The notes under the pieces are model-generated. The model had not been told where the DNA came from and did not search any database. It was given only the letters and a program-made list of their open reading frames with translations. The position numbers and the translations under genes were made by a program. Shown in pieces: positions 46,287-55,775 of a stretch of DNA of 64,000 bases. Origin of the DNA: Harmothoe impar (lineage: Eukaryota; Annelida; Polychaeta; Phyllodocida; Polynoidae); NCBI GenBank assembly GCA_947462335.1, contig OX381705.1, forward strand, positions 5,322,703-5,386,702, read 5' to 3'. Every line of letters begins with the position of its first letter. The stretch's first letter is position 1.

Positions 46287-47476
46287 CGCGGGTCTCTTGA
46301 GGGCGTGAAAGACGAGCTCGCCGCTAGGCGGTTGCGCGCTTTCCTTTTCTTACTACGCGGCGCGCTCCTATAGGAAGTCGGAGTTTGGAAAAGTTCACGG
46401 TCGTCCTCCTCGTCGTCAGAGGATTGATCGTCCACCACCTGCAGAGAAGAGTCTGCTGCTGCTACTGCTGCTGCTGCTGCTGCTGCTTCTCCTTCTTCCG
46501 ATTCGAAGCTCGGTCGTTTCCGACCTCTGTCAGCAAGCCGTGTGTCCAAACTTTGGCCAGGTCCGCTCGCTTTATACAGATGGTTTCCGATCAAGGCGTC
46601 TGTGGTGGGAACCGCTTCGCGCAGCGCTTTCGTGAACGGCGAGTAGCCCGCCGGTCTGGGCGCCGTCTTCCTGAACCTGGCGGCGTCGTTCAGTAAGTCC
46701 ACTATGTTGATGCGATGCTCAGGTGGTATTCTCCGACCCGACATCTCGCGCACCGCCCCGTCCTCGTTCCACTTGATCACTCCGGATTTCTCCAATTGTT
46801 TGTACAGCTCCACGGTCCGGCGGCGACTCCTCTTGGGAACTTGGTTCGCCAACCGCTCGAGTAGGGACGCGCTGGCCTCTTCAGCAGACTGACGGAGGTG
46901 AGCCGGGGGCGAAGAAGAGTAGGACGAAGAGATGTTGCTGTTGTGGGGATTCGCGAGAAAAAATTGCAATCTATTCAACAACCTTCGGTATTTCAACATT
47001 TTCTCGCGCGATTCCAAAGTGGGGTCGTTCAACACTAAATCCAAGTCCCTGTAGATAAACTGTAGCACCTGGTGCAAGGCCGCGTCGGGATGAAGGGACT
47101 GCTCTGCCTGCTTGTGGTAATAGGCCATGTCGGCGGGTAGGCGGGCGGCGGTGGCAGGAGCGGAACTCTCGTTCTTTTCAGTGCGCTCATCAGGAAGAGG
47201 AGGAAGGTTTGGAGCAGTAGAAGTACTAGCAGCAGCGACTGCAGTAGTAGCAGCGCTAGTAGTAGCAGCAGCAGCGGGCACATGATGAAGTAGACCTGCT
47301 CGTGATGATTTGTAGAGCGTCTCAGGATCCACGAGCGCTAAACGTTTGTAGTGTTGTTGCTGCTCTGAGTCCGTCATGGGGACGCCGGTGGCAATGACGC
47401 TGGTGGTGGCGGTAGTGGTGGTGGTGGTGGTGGTGGTGGTGCTGTCGGCGAGTAGGTGTCGAATGACGTGTCTCAT
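46271..47476 (-). CDS. conserved capsid-element protein of unknown function
   Basis: A 401-residue product from ATG 47,476, whose start overlaps the end of the preceding gene by 4 nt. The N-terminus is low complexity (poly-Thr from a GGT repeat, Ala/Ser/Thr runs). Residues ~215-310 form a conserved-looking core: RTVELYKQLEKSGVIKWNEDG, IPPEHRINIVDLLNDAARFRK, then YSPFTKAL and IGNHLYK. I recall this WN-(D/E)xG / NIVDLxND pattern from proteins in related capsid-bearing elements, but not a function. The C-terminus has an acidic stretch (SSDDEEDD) and basic nuclear-signal-like clusters (RSKKRKAR). It may be a scaffold or core protein; that is inference. Confidence 0.6.
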   Translation of the reverse strand: MRHVIRHLLADSTTTTTTTTTTATTSVIATGVPMTDSEQQQHYKRLALVDPETLYKSSRAGLLHHVPAAAATTSAATTAVAAASTSTAPNLPPLPDERTEKNESSAPATAARLPADMAYYHKQAEQSLHPDAALHQVLQFIYRDLDLVLNDPTLESREKMLKYRRLLNRLQFFLANPHNSNISSSYSSSPPAHLRQSAEEASASLLERLANQVPKRSRRRTVELYKQLEKSGVIKWNEDGAVREMSGRRIPPEHRINIVDLLNDAARFRKTAPRPAGYSPFTKALREAVPTTDALIGNHLYKASGPGQSLDTRLADRGRKRPSFESEEGEAAAAAAAVAAADSSLQVVDDQSSDDEEDDRELFQTPTSYRSAPRSKKRKARNRLAASSSFTPSRDPRWANQ

Positions 47477-47805
47477 ATACGGAGAATGCTCTTTATAAGT
47501 GGTAAGGCCATCCCTATGAGAGCCGGAATGAGGAAACCTCCCTCTTGTACCAAGACGCGTCTCTTTTTTTTGATGGGCGTAGATTTTTTGCCGACCTCCC
47601 TCAACACGTCAGCCGATTCTCGAAGCTTGTCCAGTTGTTTGTCGCTGAGCGGGATGTTCCCTACCAGTAAATTGTGACAGATCTCACTCAACGCTGCGAT
47701 CAGCTCGTCGCTTCCAGAGTCTATTAGATGCGAGCAGTCCTTTGGCGAGCACTTAGCTAAGTGCTTGAGAGTACCAAAGTGTCTTTCGAGTAGATGAGAA
47801 GACAT
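47473..47805 (-). CDS. small conserved protein with hydrophobic tail
   Basis: A 110-residue product starting at ATG 47,805, just 9 nt after the ATPase stop. It has a helical N-terminal region (HLIDSGSDELIAALSEICHNLL), the motif GNIPLSDKQLDKLR, a basic linker (KKKRRVL), then QEGGFLIPALIGMALPLIKSI at the C-terminus. The GGF(L/I)-P-L-I tail looks like an amphipathic or membrane-active helix. Proteins with this NVPL..Q...L / QxGGF pattern are common in invertebrate genomes next to capsid-element genes. A role in membrane penetration or capsid cementing is inference. Confidence 0.6.
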   Translation of the reverse strand: MSSHLLERHFGTLKHLAKCSPKDCSHLIDSGSDELIAALSEICHNLLVGNIPLSDKQLDKLRESADVLREVGKKSTPIKKKRRVLVQEGGFLIPALIGMALPLIKSILRI

Positions 47806-47814
47806 TTTTTTTTG

Positions 47815-48534
47815 CTACTGCTTTCTGTTGTTCTTTTTTTTGTCTAGCGGTACGAACACTAGCTGAGAGTGTATGGCCGTCAAAGAGGAGCGTATTCTCA
47901 GATCGTCAGGTGTTGACTGCTTGAAGTCCAGGAGGAGGTATGAGTGAGGTCGCTTGAGTTCATGGGTAAATATACTAGAGAGGGCCGCCGCGTTGGACGG
48001 AAACACCTGGCGAGACAGACTAGCTATTTGCCCCATGTCGCGCGGGTTCTTGAAAACGATCATGTAGTGAGCGTTCAGACTCATAGATCGAAAGTCGGGT
48101 GATTTCTGGAAGAGGTTCTGAGTGATGTATATGACGCTCACGTTCCAGTGATGCGAGTATTTAGTAAAGATGTCGGCTACCACTTGCTGATTGGAACTGC
48201 TCATCAGATCGTCCAATATCAGTAGAGTGTGGGGTCGTACAGCGTCTTCTGCTACTTCCACGTCTCCCGCTATAGACTCTTTGCTAGGAAGACCTTCTCT
48301 GAATTCCACACCGTACCGATTTGCCATTTTTTCAAACAGAGGTTGCCACTCGCCGTAATGGTAAAAAGTCTTTTCCACCGGCGGCGTGACCAAATTGTTC
48401 ACGTCGCTCAGAAATTGATCCACCAAGCGCGATTTTCCACAACCCGACGGACCGCTAATGATACAACTAAAGGGTCCTTGTAGTCGAGCGTCGAAATGAA
48501 TTTCTGTGAAGAGTTTGCTTTTACTACTGGACAT
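47815..48534 (-). CDS. A32-type genome-packaging ATPase
   Basis: A 239-residue product starting at ATG 48,534. Walker A is GPSGCGKS (residues 28-35), Walker B is LLILDD (104-109), and a downstream strand with VIYITQN (134-140) fits the sensor/arginine region of FtsK/HerA-like packaging ATPases of the poxvirus A32 family. These pump DNA into capsids in Polintons, virophages and large DNA viruses. The length fits the compact family members. It is the first gene of the main leftward cluster, with a T-rich leader and a TATA-like AATAAAAAGG about 115 nt upstream. All key motifs are intact. Confidence 0.9.
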   Translation of the reverse strand: MSSSKSKLFTEIHFDARLQGPFSCIISGPSGCGKSRLVDQFLSDVNNLVTPPVEKTFYHYGEWQPLFEKMANRYGVEFREGLPSKESIAGDVEVAEDAVRPHTLLILDDLMSSSNQQVVADIFTKYSHHWNVSVIYITQNLFQKSPDFRSMSLNAHYMIVFKNPRDMGQIASLSRQVFPSNAAALSSIFTHELKRPHSYLLLDFKQSTPDDLRIRSSLTAIHSQLVFVPLDKKKNNRKQ

Positions 48535-48857
48535 TTTTTTTTGTTTTTTTTTCAGGACGCGTCAGAGAGCGGTTGTGTGTCTGACTGTCTGCTGTGTTTC
48601 TCACTCGAACGGTCGGTGGTGAATGGTTGTGGAGAAAAGTCCGCCGACCTTTTTATTGATTCCGGCCGGTGTCACAGTAGCGGCGGCAGAAGTGACTTTT
48701 TTTTGCGATAAAATTCTATTTTCACTCAATAGTCATAAATGTTTGTATCAGACTCCAGAGGAGTCTGATACAAATATTTATTTTTTTTTTTAAAAAGAAG
48801 AAGAGGAGGAGGAGGAGGAGGAGGAGGAGGAGGAGGAGGAGGAGGAGGAGGAGGAGA
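48535..48857. other. intergenic control region with hairpin and (GAG)n
   Basis: No gene. It contains the ATPase leader, an AATAAAAAG TATA-like word on the minus strand near 48,649-48,656, a perfect hairpin at 48,742-48,774, and a long (GAG/GGA)n microsatellite at 48,797-48,855. Poly-T runs flank both sides. Confidence 0.6.
48742..48774. terminator. perfect 15-bp hairpin between gene blocks
   Basis: TTTGTATCAGACTCC pairs perfectly with GGAGTCTGATACAAA across a 3-nt loop (AGA). It lies between the end of the right-end leftward gene and the start of the ATPase gene and is followed by a T/A run. It could be a terminator, RNA-processing site, or replication signal; the type here is a best guess. 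Confidence 0.45.
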
Positions 48858-49541
48858 TTAGTTTTTTTTTTTTTTTTTTTTTTGATCATTTAGGCAAAGC
48901 TCGTCGCTTTGCCGTTTTTTTTTTCTATTTCTGTGTTGTGACACGATCGTCTCGAAAAAGCAATAAGGCGTGTGAGCGCGGCGGTGACAAATACATATTG
49001 GAGCGTATGGTTTAAAATAGTGCGTCCCTATCTTCTTCAATTCGGCTGCGTTGCAATATGCGGGATAACAAGTGACGACGTCGAAACGTTTAGAGACCGT
49101 GTTCACGTCGGCCACAACGCGCGCCCACCGAGTGGGAGCTGCAGTCGCTCCCAAGAAACCGATCGGCTTGTCGAATCGTTTCATAGCACTTATTCTCACT
49201 TTATAAGAGGAGGCAGGGTGAGGAGAGTAGCGGCGCTCTTTCTTTTCATGAAACGCCCAACGAGTGGGGGCGCTGAGAGCAGCTGTTATGCAATAGTAGA
49301 GTAAATGCTGTTCTGAGAAGACGGCTCTCGGCCATGTCGCTACGTTTTCCTTTTCCGCTCTTGTATAACGACGATGGCGCTCAGCTTTGCATTTCTCGAG
49401 AATTCGGTACGCCTCAAGAGAAGCGTGAACCTCAACTACGTGACGCTCTCTCCTTTGAGATAAAAAAATAGCCGGGCAGTTGAGGAGAGCGCTTTGTTCG
49501 CGCGACCGTCTTTTAGAAACTCGCGCCCTCTGCAGCGCCAT
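48858..49541 (-). CDS. unrecognised basic protein with APTRWA repeats
   Basis: A 227-residue product from ATG 49,541. The frame is open a little further, but only from TTG, so I use the ATG. The N-terminus is Arg/Lys-rich. The motif APTRWA occurs twice (residues 91-96 and 135-140), each near a basic patch, and KRFD occurs at 121-124 and 151-154. A Cys/His cluster (C158, C163, H174, C183, C185, H186, H190, C194) could bind zinc. The tail is a run of lysines made by a poly-T tract, so the true C-terminus is uncertain. I do not recognise a family; a DNA-binding or regulatory role would fit the composition. Confidence 0.5.
   Translation of the reverse strand: MALQRARVSKRRSREQSALLNCPAIFLSQRRERHVVEVHASLEAYRILEKCKAERHRRYTRAEKENVATWPRAVFSEQHLLYYCITAALSAPTRWAFHEKKERRYSPHPASSYKVRISAMKRFDKPIGFLGATAAPTRWARVVADVNTVSKRFDVVTCYPAYCNAAELKKIGTHYFKPYAPICICHRRAHTPYCFFETIVSQHRNRKKKRQSDELCLNDQKKKKKKN
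48893..48913. terminator. 8-bp hairpin followed by T-run
   Basis: GGCAAAGC and GCTTTGCC pair across a 5-nt loop (TCGTC), followed on the plus strand by G and about nine T. It lies within the last codons of the leftward 227-residue frame, so it reads in the rightward direction as a terminator-like structure. A chance origin is possible. Confidence 0.3.
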
Positions 49542-50319
49542 ATTTCTTTCCTCCGAAACAAAAAAGACTGAGTGAAAATACAAATTTAAGAAAACAAAAA
49601 GCTCAAAGAAAAAAAATAAGCAATAAGCAGACTCAGCTCGAAATTCCCTGCTGGCGTGATGGCGGTGACTGCAGGCGGTGGCGGCGGTCGGCTGGCCGGC
49701 GGTGGCGGTGTCGGCGGCGATGGTAGAAGGGTGTGTGGAAAGAGAGACGCATCTCAGTCTTTTATAGGAGCGGCGAGTCTGACATTTTCAGCTGTCGCAT
49801 GCTGACCTGCTGCTAGCATAAGAGAAACAAAAGCCCTAATCACACTTTTCAGCTGGATCCTTCCACCCCGCCAGACATGGATCCCAGATGGGAAGGCGGT
49901 TTAAAATTAAATCCGTGTACCGACTGTCATACAATAGGGTAATTAGTTGAACGCGTGTTACCTGTATAAAGGATTAACGGGTCATGGGCTCAGCGTGTGT
50001 ATAGAAAAACAACTACAGGTAGCGTGAACAAAGCGACCCCCTCCCTTTCTGTCACTCTGTCTGTGACTAGAGGGTGCGCGTGTGGTAAGCGGCTTATATC
50101 TAAAGAAAAAAACAAATCACCCTCGCCTGTCATCAGCAGACAGCCGGCTGGCGGCTGGAAAATGCGATTAGAGGGATGATGAGCCACGTAGTAAGCGACT
50201 TAAGGCTGATCTAAAGACCTGCCGTGAAGGGGCAGCTGGCCGGTGGCTTGAAAAAAGGCGGGGCGTAAGGGTATATAAGGGGAGTGAAACCACATTCAGC
50301 ATCGTCATCATCGTTCACG

Positions 50320-50367
<48 letters not shown>

Positions 50368-50397
50368 GCACCGCGCCTCAATTTGCAGATCCTCGTG
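49542..50397. promoter_or_regulatory. divergent promoter region of the right-end genes
   Basis: No open frame is supported in this ~850 bp. It lies between the leftward 227-residue gene and the rightward alanine-rich gene. TATAAAAG (minus strand, 49,759-49,766) lies about 220 nt upstream of the leftward ATG. TATATAAGG (plus strand, 50,272-50,280) lies upstream of the rightward gene. A GC-rich GGCGGTGGC stretch is present at about 49,655-49,725, and a (CTA)n microsatellite in the rightward leader at about 50,321-50,358. Confidence 0.6.
50272..50280 (+). promoter_or_regulatory. TATA box of the alanine-rich gene
   Basis: TATATAAGG on the plus strand, about 118 nt upstream of the first ATG (50,398). 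A transcript starting 25-30 nt downstream would have a leader containing the (CTA)n run. This argues against using the GTG at 50,284 as the start. Confidence 0.7.
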
Positions 50398-51033
50398 ATG
50401 GAAAGTTGCTACCGTGACATGAAGCGGAATGACGAAGCGGCGCGCGAATGTGAAGCTGATGCTGTAGCCTCTGCTACTGCTGCTGCTAGTGCTGCTCAGC
50501 GTGCTACTGCTGCATTTACTGCGGCTGTTAGTGACGCGGGTCGTGATGACGTTGTTGTTGTTGCCGCTGCGGCTGTGACTGCTGCTGTTGCTGCCGCCGA
50601 TGCAGCTACTCATGCCACCGATGCCGACGCTGCTGCTGCTGATGCTGTTGCGGCTGCCGATGACGCCGCTGATAACGCTACTAGTGCCCGCTCTGCCGCC
50701 CTTGCTACTGTCGCTGCTGCTGTTGTTGCTAATGCTCACGCTACTGCTGCTGCCGCTGCTGCTACTGCTGCTACCGCTGCTGCCGAGGCTGCTGCCGCTG
50801 CTGCCGATGCTGCTGCCGATGCTGCCGATGCTGCTGCCGATGCTGATGTTAGCAGTCGCGTCGACAAAGAATCGTCATTTGTCACTCTTAAAGCCGCTCC
50901 AGTGGAACGCGCGACGGGTAGTAGGGCTACCAACGCGACGGCCGGATGGTGCAAATGGTGTCGTCGCTTCTGCTCGTGCGCTTGCTTTTCTTCCGGTCCT
51001 ACCTGCTGCTGCTACGGTATGATAGTGTTATAG
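50398..51033 (+). CDS. alanine-rich protein with Cys-rich tail (unrecognised)
   Basis: A 211-residue product starting at ATG 50,398, the first ATG after the TATA box and leader. Residues 1-20 are charged (MESCYRDMKRNDEAAREC). Residues ~20-150 are mostly Ala with regular Asp/Thr/Val (such as AADAAADAADAAAD), probably one long helix or coiled rod. The C-terminus is a short tail rich in Cys, Trp and Arg (WCKWCRRFCSCACF, then CCCYG). It is the only rightward gene of the element and is transcribed toward the right TIR. I recognise no family. A fibre, core or membrane-tethered structural protein is possible. The codons show a GCT/GCC repeat-like origin, so expansion by slippage is likely. Confidence 0.5.
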   Translation: MESCYRDMKRNDEAARECEADAVASATAAASAAQRATAAFTAAVSDAGRDDVVVVAAAAVTAAVAAADAATHATDADAAAADAVAAADDAADNATSARSAALATVAAAVVANAHATAAAAAATAATAAAEAAAAAADAAADAADAAADADVSSRVDKESSFVTLKAAPVERATGSRATNATAGWCKWCRRFCSCACFSSGPTCCCYGMIVL

Positions 51034-51147
51034 TGTTTGAATGAGAACGCGCGTAGTTACACATAGACGCTGTTACAGATGTGCTTTTTTATTCGAAAAT
51101 ATAATTTTAACATAAGATGGAACTTGTTGTGTTTTTTTCTATATATA

Positions 51148-51541
51148 CGTTGTTTGTTTACAAACAGGCACGTGTCACGTGGTGTTGTTTACAAACAAGA
51201 GAGCCACGTGGTGTTGTTTACAAACAAACCCTAAGTAGGTCACGTTACCCTAGTTACCAGAATGCCGGCTTCTGATTGGCTGAGCCTAAGTAGGTCACGT
51301 GACGTAAGTAGGTCACGTTACCATAGTTACCAGAATGCCAGCCTCTCATTGGCTGAGAGCTTCTAAGTAGGTCAGTAGGTCACCCAGAATGCTGGCTTCT
51401 GATTGGCTGAGAGCCCTAAGTAGGTCACGTTACCATGGCAACGGGTCACGTGACCAAATGGAGGCCTCTGATTGGCTGCATGTCGATTGAGTAATAAACA
51501 GTACTTAACTATAGTCCCGTTCCGATACATACTATACTACT
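51148..51541. repeat. Polinton right terminal inverted repeat
   Basis: The complement of 41,003-41,397. Its outer end reads CTATACTACT. It carries the same set of CCAAT and CACGTG words; one CCAAT word is changed (ATTGGCTGAG with CTCATTGG near 51,346-51,354), and this is among the few mismatches between the two TIRs. Confidence 0.93.
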
Positions 51542-51547
51542 TACAGA
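51542..51547. repeat. target-site duplication, right (TACAGA)
   Basis: Identical to the left copy at 40,997-41,002, directly flanking the right TIR. Together they prove a single complete integration event. Confidence 0.92.
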
Positions 51548-54500
51548 GGTAGATGTGGGGAGAGTGTAACTGAATAGCACATGTATGTAGGTAGTGCACA
51601 GATGTTAGTCCCCAGTTTATAACCAATATGTGGGAGACTAGGATAACAGGATGTTGGCTGTCTGAATGCCTGAGCTGGTAATCCTGCCGGTTGGATGTTG
51701 TTTCAGAATGCGGCCCAGTAGTTGCGTTCCTGATTAAAGGATTGGAGAAAGTCCCCAAGTATTGTTTAGGTCATCAAAACAATAGAATGTAGATCACCAA
51801 TATGTTGCAACACAAACTGCTTTCCTGCTTTGGGTTCTAAACAAATTCCACTGTCTTCCTTTTTTTCTCTCTGTTGCCCCTCTTGCTCTCTTTGTTTGCT
51901 TTCTACAATATGTATACTGCACATCTGTCATCGTTGTGTATAGAGAGAACCCACCATTCCTAGAATACTTTAGAAGCAACAGATGCCTGACAAGAATTGC
52001 TCGCGAACTGCTCTGAGCTTTCCCAGAGTGTTACTATAGTGACTTATCCGTTTTCTTGATTGTTTCATTCCTGAAGGAGGTTTATCTGTTCATAATAGAC
52101 CATAACCGATTCTATCGTCATCAATATCAACTTGATGGGGCAACCCGCCCAGGGCCCTCTAAAAAGATGTACTTTCACCCTACCCTCCTCTTTTAATGTC
52201 ATCTCTCAAAGACTCACCTTTAAACCAAGGGTTTGCCTCAGCCCTCTATTTGACACTTTTCAAAGTCAACATTGAGAACAGAGGAAGATAGGTATGAAAC
52301 ATAAGTCATCATGAATGCAAGTGACAGGATATGTTTGCTGTACAAACAGCTGGACAGCCATTGTCAAAATATTGGCAAGTTACTCCTGATCAGCAAGCAG
52401 TGCATTAGTCTCTGCCTCCCTCCAACATGCAGGTCCTTGTGTGTGGCACACTTAATCTGCTTATTCTACAAGCCAGTTCTGAAGTTTTACGTTGTAACTT
52501 CTGATGGTTTGGATTGCCTCAATCCCTCACATTGCACACACTCTGTCTGTCCTGCTCACCAGCTCACCAACACTATTACAGCCACCAATAGGCACCACAG
52601 CTAGCAGCCAGCCTCCTGTGCAAACCTTGTCATTTCACCACAGTCAGCGTAATGTGGATGTAAAGGTGTGGGCTGCCAACAAAAATTGCCAAACTCTAGG
52701 ACAGTGTTTACAGCTTATTGATATTCCACTCAGCTTCTGTTGGGAAAATGGTCATGGAGCTTGGAGGGAACATGGGGGGGGGGGAGGACTGATTAATGGC
52801 AGGAGATGCTGTAGGGGCTGTGGAAGAGTAGAGGACAGAGAGTAGACAAGTAGAAGCATTGTAAACTGGTATTCAACACTAAAATTAATAGATTGATGCT
52901 ATGGATATAAACGGTAGGCATTCAACAACAGAGAGGGAGGCTAAGGCTCTCTGACTGATATTGGACGCCATTTATGAAGTCGGTCATGTGGCACCTTGCC
53001 AGCACTTCATCACTGGCCATGTGAGTCCTGATGGGCAGTCAATTCTGGGAGGTGTAGGAGTTTGTTGTATACAGTGTGGGCATGGGAATATTATTGGAAG
53101 ACTATGATTGCCCTTAGGCTATGCTACCAGGGGGTGTGTCAGGTTGTGATGGCTATTTTAAACTGCAGGGACTACCAACACTCACCTCTAAACACGATCA
53201 ATCTTTCACATTTCCTACATGGCCTACACCCAAAAAGCGCACACCGTTTCCCCTTAAACCTTTAAATCGACATGCCTACATGCATCACACTGACCTGTTG
53301 GCAATGTGGCAACTTTGTAAGGGTTGGTATGACACACTCATGAAGCCCTGATGAGTTAATCACAAGGACTGCATTCATGCACCATGGTTACAAAGTGCAA
53401 TATGTTACCATTCCTCAAGGCTAAATGGGATCCAGGGGAAAATAGATCACTACCCTCACAGCCTCTTACACCATCCCACAGTCAGCCAGACCAATACACA
53501 CAGCCCTGCAGGACACACAAAATGATGGAACTGTCTCATACATGTCCAGCAGTCATCAGATAGTGTGACCAATAGCCATCAGTTGGCATCATTGCATTCA
53601 TCTCATCTCCCTGATGCTACATCTATCTCATCCTTAACTCTCTACCTTTGCCACATCCCTTGTTTTTGCTCCATATTTCTCTCCCTCTGTCTCTCTACTA
53701 AAGGTATGCCTCTTGCTGACCTCATCTGGTGCTGACCCTCTGCTTAGACACTCAGAATGCAACATCAAAGTGCTGAGCAGCCCCACCTCTCATGTTTGAT
53801 TTTCTCTTCATACCTTCAAATCTCCAACCTCTCCCTTCTATATCTACCCTCTGACATGGCCAATCCCCACACGTCTACACGGACCCTGCTAGAGTACATC
53901 TCTGATATCTGGTGCTAGGATAAAACCCACTGATACCAACCCTCATGTCCATCCCCCTCTTTTGGTGCAATTTAGTTGGCAACTGTATCACTAAACTATC
54001 TATTCATTGTTATAGAGACCTAGTTCAGAGTTCTTGTATGTAGGATCTATGTCGAGTGAAAAACTGAATTTTAAGGCCCTATAAAGGGATAAACACAATG
54101 TTGGGTTAGGTAGAAAATAGGTTGATTGTACCATAGCATACAATCTATTGTAATTGTTTGGGCATTTGGAGCGAGGACAATTTGAGGTCACGCAACCACA
54201 TTGAGGGAAAACCTACACTTTACTGACGTAATTGGTGCTTTGGTAATCTGGTTGATTTGAGGGAACTGGTACTTGTACATGTCTCATGGTTTTGGGGTTT
54301 GGGTTCAGGAAATCTATAGGGGACAATATGGATTAAACTATTAGATTGTGTGAGAATCAGTGAATCCAGCAAGTTCTTTTGGGGGCAATATGCTTGGGAA
54401 GTCTTTGCACATGGCTTGATAATTCATTATAGAAAACATTACCTGGAAGTCTCAGCCATAATGTGTCAGAAAATTGTCTCTGAGGACCGTGTCAACAGTC

Positions 54501-55705
54501 AACAGTCCTGCTTCACATAGTGCTTTTACCTCTTCACATCATTCTGTATCCCTTGGTAAGGTCACAGAAGCAGGATTGTGGAAAGTGGGGGTAAAAGTGT
54601 TTATCCTATCTGTTTTAATCTGTGCCACAGTACATTGCAATTGTTGAAGTGCTCACTTTGATGTAGATGATCGATTATGATGCCTCTCTAAATCCACCAT
54701 TTTCCCTTCCATATTCCCTATAGTAAAGCAGTTTGCACACTGCCAGATAAAACCTAATCTGAGGGATTTCCATTTGTTATTATCAGGCTGTAAATCTACA
54801 TAACATAGCAGCGGGAGACCCCAGGAGAGATAACAATGTGCTTCCATTATCCGTTAAATCAGTGTTATTGTTTTGAATGGAGATTTAAAGCCCTTAAAGC
54901 CCAACACAGCAGCTGCAAGGGGAAGATGCTGAAATGGAATAATCCCAATTCCCTTGTCAAGTACTAACAACATAGCAGTTTGCTATTCCCCACTAAGCTT
55001 GGCTGCTTGTGTTTGGACTAGATCATATTTTACTTGATGTGCTGGGCAAGTATTACAAAAACATTTCTAGCAGTTTCATTTGGATCAAAATTGGAGATCT
55101 GCAACTCTCAATCCAACACAAATCAATGCTTTTTGTTTAGAGTTCAGTATTAGATGCTTTCCATTTAAAAGCAAGTTTATTCATAGGAAGTCCCATTAAA
55201 TATCTATTAATAGTCTCTGCCAAATATGTGGAGCTTTTTTACCATCAACTCTATCCGGCTTCACAGGTAGGGTTTTAAATCTGCACTAAAAGGTCCTGAT
55301 GGGACTGAGTGTCTCAGGAGGGACTAAAGAAGTAAAGTTGAAACAAGATTGCCGGGAGCAGTGCGTTTTCCTTCTGTTTACCTCCATGTTGACTGACTCC
55401 AGTTGCACACTGAGATAAAAATATACATCACATCTTTCTGTGAAAGTAGATTCACATGTTTACTTGTTCGATTCTCAGGACATTAAGCCATAAGTAATGC
55501 CCTCTTTTTTTTAAAGTGTTTTATTAGGTAATTAATTACTTAACGTAATTACATGGATTCGGCGCATTGCCGTTCTTCCACCAAGACCTCTTTCTTTTGC
55601 AAAATCTTGATGGAGAAGGTAGTTGTGTGTCATGTCGTATATAAATATGTCACCAATAGCAATGTAAGTATAAAAATAAAGTACATTGTGAGGATACAAT
55701 CAGAG
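51548..55705. other. gene-free DNA with diverged repeats
   Basis: I see no gene. The part at 52,500-52,800 is a diverged copy of 61,160-61,420 (shared GGATGTA-AGGT-TGGGC and CTTATTGATATTCCACT). The part at 53,460-53,590 matches pieces of the long repeat at 15,900-16,020 and 62,460-62,540 (AATGATGGAACTGTCT). The part at 54,105-54,330 matches 5,610-5,840. Confidence 0.55.
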
Positions 55706-55775
55706 TGATGAGATGAGATGAGATGAGAGGTAGTAACGTATAAAGCAGAACTGAGAGACAGCCACAGATAATAAG

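Larger units (their letters stand above)
41003..51541. mobile_element. complete 10.5-kb Polinton/Maverick-type element
   Basis: Bounded by inverted terminal repeats of about 395 bp that begin AGTAGTATAG and by exact 6-bp target duplications. It encodes a retroviral-type DDE integrase with chromodomain, an A32-type ATPase, an adenain-like cysteine protease, capsid candidates and a pX-like basic protein: the virion-morphogenesis set known for Polintons and adintoviruses. All the recognised frames are open, and the two TIRs differ at about seven positions by my count, so the insertion looks fairly young. At 10.5 kb it is shorter than typical 15-20-kb Polintons, and no protein-primed DNA polymerase B is visible in either strand. 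Coding density is high and gene overlaps are viral in style. Confidence 0.93.

Noticed and set aside
46385..46696. Cys-run open frame antisense to the 401-aa protein
   Set aside because: Shadow of an alanine-coding repeat.
50284..50397. Leucine-run N-terminus resembling a signal peptide on the alanine-rich protein
   Set aside because: It begins with GTG only a few bases after the TATA box and is a translated (CTA)n microsatellite in the leader; the first ATG is 50,398.
50588..51022. Leucine-rich open frame overlapping the alanine-rich gene
   Set aside because: Frame shadow of GCT/GCC repeats; no ATG context or conservation argument.
41003..51541. Retrovirus or LTR element because of the integrase
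   Set aside because: No reverse transcriptase, protease of aspartic type or LTRs; TIRs, 6-bp TSD, packaging ATPase and adenain-like protease identify a Polinton-type DNA element.
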